Below, in pieces: positions 28,101-37,060 of a stretch of 64,000 nucleotides of DNA. This DNA comes from Pseudorasbora parva (taxonomy: Eukaryota; Chordata; Actinopteri; Cypriniformes; Gobionidae). A program made the position numbers and the translations under genes. The number at the start of each line of letters is the position of its first letter. Position 1 is the first letter of the stretch. The stretch is from the NCBI RefSeq assembly GCF_024679245.1, contig NC_090177.1, positions 43,614,518-43,678,517 of the forward strand. The letters are read 5' to 3'. The notes beneath the pieces are model-generated. The model ran no database searches, was not told the DNA's origin, and worked only from the letters and a program-made list of their open reading frames with translations.

Positions 28101-28469
28101 ACTTTGAACAAATATATAATGACAGAATGAGCAAACCTATAAAAGAAATATTTTTATGATTTTTTGAAAATTGGACAATGTTTGAATTCACTTTGATTTT
28201 TGGACAAGTTTGACTGTACTTTTCTCCAAACCTACACAGTAAAATGACTTGTAAATAAATACAGTAATAGTCAGGGTCACTTTGAACAAATATCAAATGA
28301 CAGAATGAGCAAACCTATAAAGGAAAGATTTTTATGAATTTTGACAATTGGGCTGTAAGTGATTGAATGATGAATTTTGGGGCAAATTTTACTGTACTTT
28401 TCTCCAAAACTATACAGTAAAATGACCTGTAAAGAAATACAGTAATAGTCAGGGTCACTCTGAACAAAT

Positions 28470-28823
28470 TTCAAATGATGGAATGAGCAAACCTATATAG
28501 GAAATATTTTTAGGATTTTTTTGAAAATTGGAGTGTTTGAATTCAATTCGATTTTTGGGCAAGTTTGACTGTACTTTTCTCCAAAACTATACAGTAAAAT
28601 GACTTGTACATAAATACAGTAATAGTCAGGGTCACTCTGAACAAATTTCAAATGACGGAATGAGCAAACCTATAAAGGAAATATTTGTATGATTTTTGAA
28701 AATTGCACACTGTTTGAATTCAAATAGATTTTTGGGCAAGTTTGACTGTACTTTTCTCCAAAACTATACAGTAAAATGACTTGTACATAAATACAGTAAT
28801 AGTCAGGGTCACTCTGAACAAAT
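28470..28823 (+). repeat. 354-bp two-monomer difference between the 4434-bp copies
   Basis: At about 24036 copy 1 passes directly to ATGACAGAATGAG followed by CTATACAGAAAAAGAG. In copy 2 the same phrase occurs only after two additional type 1 monomers (GGAGTGTTTGAATTCAATTC and GCACACTGTTTGAATTCAAA variants). Whether copy 1 lost them or copy 2 gained them cannot be decided from this window. Confidence 0.8.
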
Positions 28824-29332
28824 ATCAAATGACAGAATGAGCAAACCTATACAGAAAAAGAGATTTTTATGATTTTTTGAAAATTGGACTGTAAGTGCTT
28901 GAAATCATTTTGGGGCAAATTTGACTGTACTTTTCTCCAAAACTATACAGTAAAATGACTTGTAAATAAATACTGTAATAGTCATGGTCACTTTGAACAA
29001 ATATCTAATGACAGAATGAGCAAACCTATAAAAGGAATATTTTTATTATTTTTTTGAAAATTGGACAGTGTTTGAATTCAACTTGATTTTTGGGCAAGTT
29101 TGACTATACTTTTCTCCAAAACTATACAGTAAAATGACTTGTACATAAATACAATAATAGTCAGGGTCACTTTGAACAAATATCATATGACAGAATGAGC
29201 AAACCTATAAAGGAAATTTTTTTTTGAATTTTGACATTTGGGCTGTAAGTGCTTGAATGATGAATTTTGGGGCATATTTGACTTTACTTTTCTCCAAAAC
29301 TATACAGTAAAATGACTTGTAAATAATTACAG

Positions 29333-29428
29333 TAATAGTCACTTTGAACAAATATCTACAGTACAAATATCTACAGTACAAATTGAACAAATATAATACA
29401 GTAATATTGTCACTTTGAACAAATATCA
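29333..29428 (+). repeat. Rearranged C monomer with short internal repeat, copy 2
   Basis: Same scar as at 24545, at offset 4788. It differs downstream by ATATCAAATGACAG in place of ATATCTAATGACAG, one of few visible differences between the two large copies. Confidence 0.7.
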
Positions 29429-30149
29429 AATGACAGAATGAGCAAACCTATAAAAGAAATATTTTTATGATTCTTTTGAAAATTGGACAGTGTTTGAATT
29501 CAACTTGATTTTTGGGCAAGTTTGACTGTACTTTTCTCCAAAACTATACAGTAAAATGACTTGTAAAGAAATACAGTAATAGTCAGGGTCACTCTGATCA
29601 AATTTCAAATGACGGAATGAGCAAACCTATTAAGGAAATATTTTTATGATTTTTTGAAAATTGGACAATGTTTGAATTCACTTTGATGTTTGGGCAAGTT
29701 TTACTGTACTTTTCTCCAAAACCATAGAGTAAAATGACTTGTACATAAATACAGAGAGAGTAATAGTCAGGGTCACTCTGAACAAATATCAAATGACAGA
29801 ATGAGCAAACCTATAAAGGAAAGAATTTTATGATTTTCTGAAAATTGGACCCAGTGTAAGTATATGAATGCACATATTATTGGGGTGTTTTACTGTACTT
29901 TCTCAAAAACTATACAGTAAAATGACTTGTACATAAATACAGTAATAGTCAGGGTCACTCTGAACAAATATCAAATGACTGAATGAGCAAACCTATGAAG
30001 GAAAGATTTTTATGATTTTATGAAAATACAGTGTAAGTATTTGAATACACTTTGATTTTTGGGGTGTATGACTGTACTTTTCTCCAAATCTATACAGTAA
30101 AATGACTTGTTAAGGAAAGAGGTCAGAAGTTTTATTAGACTCTAGTCAA

Positions 30150-31110
30150 TATAAATTCAAAACTTCATTCTTAAACTACTTATGAAACAACAGAAGGAGT
30201 ATATTGGTATGCATAGAAAGTTCAAGTTCACAGAATCCAGGGGCAGATTTTTTTTTCTTCAAAAAGTAACTTCTGAAGAAACTCTATAAAAGTCATAAGT
30301 CTGTTTAAACACTTAAATTTTAAACACTTCTTGGCCAAAAAATGTTTTCAAAATGTCAAACTGGAACTTCTGATGAATCTATTACTATGTATAGAAAGTT
30401 CAAGTTCATAGGATCCAGGGTCAGAATTTTTATTTTTCAAAAAAAGTCATCCTTCAACTACTGATGAAACTACAGAAGGATTCTATTCGTATATAGAAAG
30501 TTCAAATTCAAATACTCTTAGGCAAAAATAAGTACAAAAGTTCATCCTTGAACTATGGAATCTATTAGTATATATAGAAAGTTCAAGTTCAAAGACTCTG
30601 GTAAAAAATAAGTTTAAACTTTCAATCTTGAACTACGTATGAAACAACAGAAGGAGTATGCATGGAAAGTTCAAGTTTACAGAATCCAAGCTCATATTTT
30701 TTTTTTCAAAGTCATGTTTGAATTTCTGAAGAAACACCATAAAAGTCATAAGTCTGTTTAAACACTTAAAGTTCAAACACTCCTTTGCCATAAAATGTAT
30801 TCAAAATGTCACTCTTGAACTTCTGATGAATCTTTTAATATGTATAGAATGTTCAAGTTCCTAGAATCCATGGTCAGATTTTTTTTTTTTTTTTTAAACT
30901 CACCCTTCAACTACTGATGAAACTATACATATTACTATGTATACATATTACTTATTACTTAAGACTCTGGTTAAAAAAAGTTCAAAAGGTTGTCATTGAT
31001 GTACTTATGAAACAATAAGAAGGAATCTATTCGAATGAAGAGAAAGTTCAAGTTCATAGAATCTAGGGTAAGAATTTTTCTTCAAAAAGTCACATTTGGA
31101 CTTTTGATAA
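30150..31110 (+). repeat. Family B, segment right of the C array
   Basis: B sequence resumes after a short degenerate stretch (about 30116-30150, AAAGAGGTCAGAAG) in the middle of a module, at AAATTCAAAACTTCATTC. Modules with CACCATAAA and GGATCCAGGGTCAGA follow, in the same orientation as the left segment. With 330-3893 this forms one B array interrupted by C. The last modules, from about 31000, are diverged and lead into the linker. Confidence 0.88.
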
Positions 31111-31455
31111 AACATTAGAAAGTTATGTTACTGATGAAACATCCAAAGTATATACATGTGTATAAATTCTGTATAAAAATGTAAAGCCTCTTTGGCAAGT
31201 AATGTTCAAATTTCATTCTTGAACTGCGATGAAACATTGAAGAAGTCTGTGAGTCTCAGCTTAAACATTCATACATTCAGATATTACATTAGCCACAAAA
31301 AGGTTCCATATTTAACTACTGAACATATTTCTGGCGATCAGAAAGATTTTAGACAATATTTTGTCAAATCTAACAAAAAAAACTTTCTGTGGATTCGTAT
31401 TTCGTCAAAAATATATCCTCTAGGTCAAATATTGATTTCTTTCGAGGGCAATGCA
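31030..31455 (+). other. B-to-A linker, copy 1 (non-satellite)
   Basis: A low-repeat stretch between B and A. Landmarks are GAATGAAGAGAAAGTTC (31033), CACATTTGGACTTTTGATAA (about 31091), ACTGAACATATTTCTGG (about 31317), CTTTCTGTGGATTCGTATTT (about 31383) and GGGCAATGCATA (about 31446). The same landmarks occur in order at 46670-46890, but that copy is about 170 bp shorter. An 88-codon open frame at 31192-31458 has no recognisable motif and is broken in the second copy by an in-line TAG, so it is unlikely to be a gene. This is the only clearly non-tandem sequence type in the window. Confidence 0.8.
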
Positions 31456-34400
31456 TAAAGAACTCGTTGAAGAGATAGTGCTTTTGCATTGCATTAAAAA
31501 ACTCGCGCTGCATCGACGAGAGTCGATATATGCTAATTGCATAGCATAGAAAGTGTTGTGGATTTAAAAATTGCGCGTTTCCATTGCATATGTTTCGCTG
31601 TGCAATGAAGTGATTAGTGCCTTTACTTTTGCATTGCATAAAAAACTCGCTGTGCACCGAAGAGACAGTGCCTTTGCATTGCATAGATCTCGTGCAATGA
31701 AGATAGTAGCGTTTTTGCTTTGCATAATAAACAATCGCTGTGCAATAAAGAGATAAGTGCTTTTGCATTGCGTTGTATTGCATACGATAAAACTCAGGCA
31801 TAGAAGACATTTGCATGCATTGCATACAAAACCCTTTTGTACATTCAAGAAATTAGTGGTTTCTAATGCATTGCATTTAAGTCGCTGTGCACTGAGAGTA
31901 TGGAAGAACTGTGCAATAAGATTAGTTTTCTGCATTGCATTGCATGCAAAAAAACCTTGTGCAATGAGATCTATTGCTTTTGCCTTGCATTCCATAAAAA
32001 ACTCGCTTTGCACCGAAGAGACACCGAAATGAAGATATTAGCGCTTTTGCATTGCATAAAAAACTCGCTGTAAACCAAAGAGACAGTGCCTTTGCATTGC
32101 ATAGATCTCGTGCAATGAAGATAGTAGCGTTTTTGCTTTGCATAATAAACAATCGCTGTGCAATAAAGAGATAAGTGCTTTTGCATTGCGTTGCATTGCA
32201 TACGAAAAAACTCATACATAGAAGACTTTTGCATGCATTGCATACAAAGACCTTATGTGCATTCAAGAAAATAGTGGTTTCTAATGCATTGCGTTTAAGT
32301 CGCTGTGCACTGAGAGTAAGTGTTTTTGCATTGCATTGAATAAGGAAAAACTCGTGCAATAAGATTAGTTATTCTGCATTGCATTGCATGCAAAAAAAAC
32401 TTGTGCAATAAGGAGATTATTGCTTTTGCATTGCATTGCATGAATTTACTCGCTGTGCACTGAAAGAGTTTTTGCATTGCATTGAATAAGGAAAAACTCG
32501 TGCAATAAGATTAGTTATTATGCATTGCATTGCATGCAAAAAAACTTGTGCAATAAGGAGAATATTGCTTTTGCATTGCATTGCATCAATTTACTCGCTG
32601 TGCACTGAAAGTGTTTTTGCATTGCATTGAATAAGGAAAAACTCGTGCAATAAGATTAGTTATTCTACATTGCATTGCATGCAAAAAAACTTGTGCAATG
32701 AAGAGATATTGCTTTTTGCCTTGTATCGCATAAATTTACTCGCTTTGCACCGAAGAGGCAGTGTCTTTGTATTGCATAGATCTCGTGCAATGAAGATATT
32801 AGCGCTTTTGCTTTGCATATAAAAAATTCGCTGTACAAATAAAGAGATAAGTTTTTTTGCATTGGGTTGAATTGCAAAAGAAAAAACTCCGACATAGAAG
32901 ACTTTTGCATGCATTGCATACAAAAACTTTTTTTGCATTCAAGAAATTATTGGTTTCTAATGCATTGCATTTAAGTCCCTGTGCACTGAGAGTAAGTGTT
33001 TTTGCATTGCATTGAATAAAGAAAAACTCGTGCAATAAGATTAGTTATTCTGCATTGCATTGCATACTGAAAAAAAAAAAGTTGTGCAATGAGGAGATTA
33101 TTGCTTTTGCATTGCATTGCATAAAAAACTCGCTTTGCACCGATAAGAGAGTGCCTTTGCATTGCATAGATCTCGTGCAATAAAGATTTTAGCGCTTTTG
33201 CTTTGCATATAAGAATTCACTGTGCAATAAGAGATAAGTGCTTTTGCATTGCGTTGCATTGCAAAAGAAAAAACTCCGACATAGAAAGCTTTTGCATGCA
33301 TTGCATACAAAAACGTTTTTTGCTTTCAAGAAATTATTGGTTTCTAATGCATTGCATTTAAGTCGCTCCGCACTGAAAGTAAGTGTTTTTGCATTGCATT
33401 GAATAAAGAAAAACTCGTGCAATAAGATTAGTTATTCTGCATTGCATTGCATACTAAAAAAAAAAAAGTTGTGCAATGAGGAGATTATTGCTTTTGCATT
33501 GCATTGCATAAAAAACTCGCTTTGCACCGATAAGAGAGTGCCTTTGCATTGCATAGATCTCGTGCAATAAAGATTTTAGCGCTTTTGCTTTGCATATAAG
33601 AATTCACTGTGCAATAAGAGATAAGTGCTTTTGCATTGCGTTGCATTGCATACGAAAAAACTCATGCATAGAAGACTTTTGCATGCATTGCATACAAAGA
33701 CCTTATGTGCATTCAAGAAAATAGTGGTTTCTAATGCATTGCATTTAAGTCGCTGTGCACTGAGAGTAAGTGTTTTTGCATTGCATTGAATAAGGAAAAA
33801 CTCGTGCAATAAGATTCGTTATTCTGCATTGCATTGCATGCTAAAAAAAAAAAAACTTGTGCAATGAGGAGATTATTGCTTTTGCATTGCATTGCATAAA
33901 ACACTCGCTTTGCACCGAGGAGAGAGTGCCTTTGCATTGCATAGATCTCGTGCAATGAAGATAGTAGCGTTTTTGCTTTGCATAATAAACAATCGCTGTG
34001 CAATAAAGAGATAAGTGCTTTTGCATTGCGTTGTATTGCATACGATAAAACGCAGGCATAGAAGACATTTGCATGCACTGCATACAAAACCCTTTTGAAC
34101 ATTTAAGAAATTAGAGGTTTCTAATGCATTGCATTTAAGTCGCTGTGCACTGAGAGTATGGAAGAACTTGTGCAATAAGATTAGTTATTCTGCATTGCAT
34201 GCAAAAACAACCTTGTGCAATGAGATCTATTGCTTTTGCATTGCATTCCATAAAAAACTCGCTTTGCATCGGAGACATCGAAATGAAGATATTAGCGCTT
34301 TTGCTTTGCATATAAGAATTCACTGTGCAATAAGAGATAAGTGCTTTTGCATTGCGTTGCATTGAATAAGGACAAACTCGTGCAATAAGATTAGTTATTC

Positions 34401-35680
34401 TGCATTGCATGCAAAAAAACTTGTGCAATAAGGAGATTATTGCTTTTGCATTGCATTGCATGAATTTACTCGCTGTGCACTGAAAGAGTTTTTGCATTGC
34501 ATTGAATAAGGAAAAACTCGTGCAATAAGATTAGTTATTATGCATTGCATTGCATGCAAAAAAAACTTGTGCAATAAGGAGATTATTGCTTTTGCATTGC
34601 ATTGCATATATTTACTCGCTGTGCACTGAAAGTGTTTTTGCATTGCATTGAATAAGTAAAAACTCGTGCAATAAGATTAGTTATTCTACATTGCATTGCA
34701 TGCAAAAAAACTTGTGCAATGAAGAGATTATTGCTTTTGCCTTGTATCGCATAAATTTACTCGCTTTGCACCGAAGAGGCAGTGTCTTTCTATTGCATAG
34801 ATCTCGAGCAATGAAGATATTAGCGCTTTTGCTTTGCTTTTGCTTTGCGAAAAGATTCGCTGTACAAATAAAGAGATAAGTGCTTTTGCATTGCGTTGCA
34901 TTGCAAAAGAAAAAACTCCGACATAGAAAGCTTTTGCATGCATTGCATACAAAAACGTTTTTTGCTTTCAAGAAATTATTGGTTTCTAATGCATTGCATT
35001 TAAGTCGCTGTGCACTGAAAGTATTTTTTGCATTGCATTGAATACGGAAAAACTTTTGCAATAAGATTAGTTATTCTGCATTGCATTGCATGCAAAAAAA
35101 CTTGTGCAATGAGGAGATAATTGCTTTTGCATTGCATTGCATAAAAAACTCGCTTTGCACCGAAGAGACAGTGCATTTGCATTGCATAGATCTCGTGCAA
35201 TGAAGATATTAGCACTTTTGCTTATTATGTAACATTTCGCTGTGCAACAAAGTGATAAGTGCTTTTGCATTGCGTTGCATTGCATACGAAAAAGCTCGTG
35301 CATAGAAGACTTTTGCATGCATTGCATACAAAAAAACTTTTGTGCATTCAAGAAATTAGTGGTTTCTAATGCAGTGAATTTAAGTCGCTGTGCACTGAGA
35401 GTAAGTGTTTTTGCATTGCATTGAATACGGAAAAACTTTTGCAATAAGATTCTGCATTGCATTGCATGCAAAAAAATCTAGCGCAAAGAGGAGATTATTA
35501 CTTTTGCATTGCATTGCATGAAAAAACGCTTTGCAGAGACAATGCCTTTGCATTGCATAGATCTCGCGCAATGAAGATATTAGCAATAACAAGATATTAG
35601 CAATAAGATTGCATTGAATACGGAAAAAATTGTGCAATGAGATTAGTCCCTCAAGCATTGCATTGCATACAAAAATTATT
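31455..35680 (+). repeat. Family A satellite array, middle
   Basis: Three nested periods are visible. The pentamer GCATT is repeated two or three times at the head of each ~41-57-bp subunit. Eight distinguishable subunits form a higher-order unit, for example 33349-33735 (387 bp) with subunits starting at 33349, 33391, 33439, 33496, 33546, 33587, 33633 and 33681. The unit marker GGTTTCTAATGCATTGC recurs at about 31858, 32276, 32950, 33338, 33726, 34114, 34980 and 35361. Spacings near 387 alternate with 418, 675 and 865 bp, where subunits were gained or lost. The final ~320 bp are the edge variant also seen at 1-315. No gene is supported; minus-strand frames reading Met-Gln-Cys or similar reflect the pentamer. 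Confidence 0.93.
31640..34990 (+). repeat. ~2.0-2.3-kb duplication within A
   Basis: About 31640-32050 corresponds to about 33898-34305. ATAGTAGCGTTTTTGC is at 31703 and 33961 (offset 2258), and the truncated subunit with GAAATGAAGATATTAGCG is at 32026 and 34280 (offset 2254). About 32400-32950 corresponds to 34420-34980 at offset ~2020, including TGAATTTACTCGC at 32441 and 34461. The drop in offset implies loss of about half a unit in the second copy. Confidence 0.75.
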
Positions 35681-35735
35681 TTTCACAAGAAGACATCCTT
35701 AAACTCCTAATGAAACATTTGCATAGAGAGTATGC
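35655..35735 (+). other. A-to-B junction, copy 2
   Basis: The same order as at 290-375: GCATTGCATTGCATAC, AAAAATTATTTTTCACA, ACATCCTTAAACTCCTAATG. Here it is followed by a shortened first B module (ACATTTGCATAGAGAG). Confidence 0.88.
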
Positions 35736-35744
35736 ATAAAAAGT

Positions 35745-35753
35745 TCAAGGTCA
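35745..35753 (+). promoter_or_regulatory. TCAAGGTCA extended half-site in B
   Basis: TCAAGGTCA is the known monomeric site of FTZ-F1/SF-1 (NR5A) and ERR-type receptors. With the preceding AGT it becomes AGTTCAAGGTCA, a direct repeat with no spacer (DR0) of the kind described for GCNF. Most modules have TCAAGTTCA here instead. Only the match is observed; function is unproven. Confidence 0.25.
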
Positions 35754-37051
35754 CAGAATCCAGGCTCAGATTTATTTTTCTTCAAAAGTCATGTTTTGAA
35801 CTTCTGAAAAAACAGCATAAAGCCATACGTGAGTTTAAAGTTCAAACACTCCTTGACCAAGAAATGTATTCAAAATGTCACACTGGAACTACTTATGAAT
35901 CTATTATTATGTATGTATAGAAAGTCCAAGTTCATAGAATCCAGGGTAAGATTTTTTTTTTTTTCAAAAAAGTCATCTTTCAACTACTGATGAAACTACA
36001 GAAGGATTCTATTCATATATAGAAAGTTCAAGTTCAAATAGTCTTAGGCAAAAATAAGTTCAAAAGTTCATCCTTGAACTACAGAATCTATTAGTATATA
36101 TACAAAGTTCAAGTTCAAAGACTCTGGTAAAAAAATAAGTTCAAAATTGAATTCTTGAACTACGTATGAAACAACAGAATGAGTCTATTGGTATGCATAG
36201 AAAGTTCAAGTTCACAGAATCCAGGCTCAGGTGTTTTTTTTCTTCAAAAAGTCATGTTTGAACTTCTGAAAAACATATTAAAGCCATAAGTGAGTTTATA
36301 CATTTAAAGTTCAAACACTCATTGGCCATAAAATGTATTCAAAATGTCACACTGAAACTTCTGATGAATCTATTACTATGTATAGAAAGTTCAAGTTCAT
36401 AAGATCCAGGGTCAGAATTTTTATTTTTCCAAAAAAGTCATCCTTCAACTACTGATGAAACAACAGAAGGAATCTATTTGTAAGAATAGAAAGTTCAAGT
36501 TTATAGAATCAAGGGTCAAAATATTTTTTTCAAAATTATCCTCAATCATCCTTGAATTCCGGGCGAAATATTATGAGTCTATTGTTATACATAGAAAGCT
36601 CAAGTTCATAGACTCTTTGGAAACAACTAAGTTCAAAGCTCATCCTTGACCTACTGATGAAATATGAGGAGTCTATTGTTTATGGATGGAAAGTTCAAGT
36701 TCATAGGATCCAGGGTCAGATTTTCTTTTCTTCAAAAAAAGTCATCCTTCAACTACTGATGGAATCTGTTCGTTGCAGGACTCTATACGTATATAGAAAG
36801 TTCAAGTTCAAATACTCTTATGCAAAAAATAAGTTCAAAAGTTCATCCTTGAACTACAGAATCTATTAGTATATATAGAAATTTCAAGTTCAAAGACTCT
36901 GGTAAAAAAAGATAAGTTCAATAGAAAGTTATATAGAAAGTATATATAAAAAGTTCAAGTTCAAAGACTCTGGTAAAAAAATGAGTTCAAAATTTCATTC
37001 CTGAACTACGTATGAAACAACAGAAGGAGTCTATTGGTATGCATGGCAAGT

Positions 37052-37060
37052 TCAAGGTCA
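37052..37060 (+). promoter_or_regulatory. TCAAGGTCA extended half-site in B
   Basis: Same motif as at 35745, in the module with GCATGGCAAG upstream. It is the ancestor or sister of the duplicated sites at 40957, 42254 and 44204. Confidence 0.25.

Larger units (their letters stand above)
25134..29940 (+). repeat. 4434-bp segmental duplication in C, copy 2 (with extra 354 bp)
   Basis: It matches copy 1 at offset 4434 up to about 28470. The offset then becomes 4788, because two monomers (354 bp) are present here that copy 1 lacks. The match ends near 29940, where GGTCACTCTGAAC continues into sequence unlike the start of copy 2, as expected for a tandem duplication made by unequal exchange. Confidence 0.9.
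3895..30115 (+). repeat. Family C ~178-bp satellite array (26.2 kb)
   Basis: About 147 head-to-tail monomers (26.2 kb divided by 178). Landmarks in order are: a TGAAAATTGGACAG or TGACAATTGGGCTG start, GCAAGTTTGACTGTAC, TTTTCTCCAAAACTATACAG, AAAATGACTTGTA, ATAAATACAGTAATAGTC, AGGGTCACTCTGAACAAAT, ATGACAGAATGAGCAAACC, then TATAAAGGAAA plus a T-rich tail. Type 1 has GACAGTGTTTGAATTCA and type 2 has CTGTAAGTGCTTGAATGATG; they alternate at the left end and are irregular elsewhere. Because 178 is not a multiple of 3, the frame shifts by one per monomer, and the recurring ~65-codon minus-strand open frames are by-products. Neither end shows a terminal inverted repeat or a clear target-site duplication. 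Confidence 0.95.

Noticed and set aside
3895..30115. CRISPR array
   Set aside because: The repeated unit is ~178 bp and continuous, with no alternation of short identical repeats and unique spacers, and no cas-like gene is present.
3895..30115. Transposon or helitron carrying the C array
   Set aside because: No terminal inverted repeats, target-site duplication, hairpin-CTRR end or transposase reading frame could be seen at either boundary.
31192..31458. An 88-codon plus-strand open frame in the first linker
   Set aside because: No recognisable motif or signal, and the equivalent sequence near 46780-46880 has an in-line stop and length changes. It is described as linker only.
31370..31825. 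The longest open frame in the window (151 codons, minus strand)
   Set aside because: It lies mostly over GCATT satellite, whose complement has no stop codons. Overlapping frames on both strands are equally open, so it is a composition artefact.
36770..36785. TTCGTTACAGGA in B modules as a CENP-B box
   Set aside because: The TTCGnnnnA half fits, but the required CGGG at the 3' side is absent (the sequence continues ACTC). Only half of the box is present.
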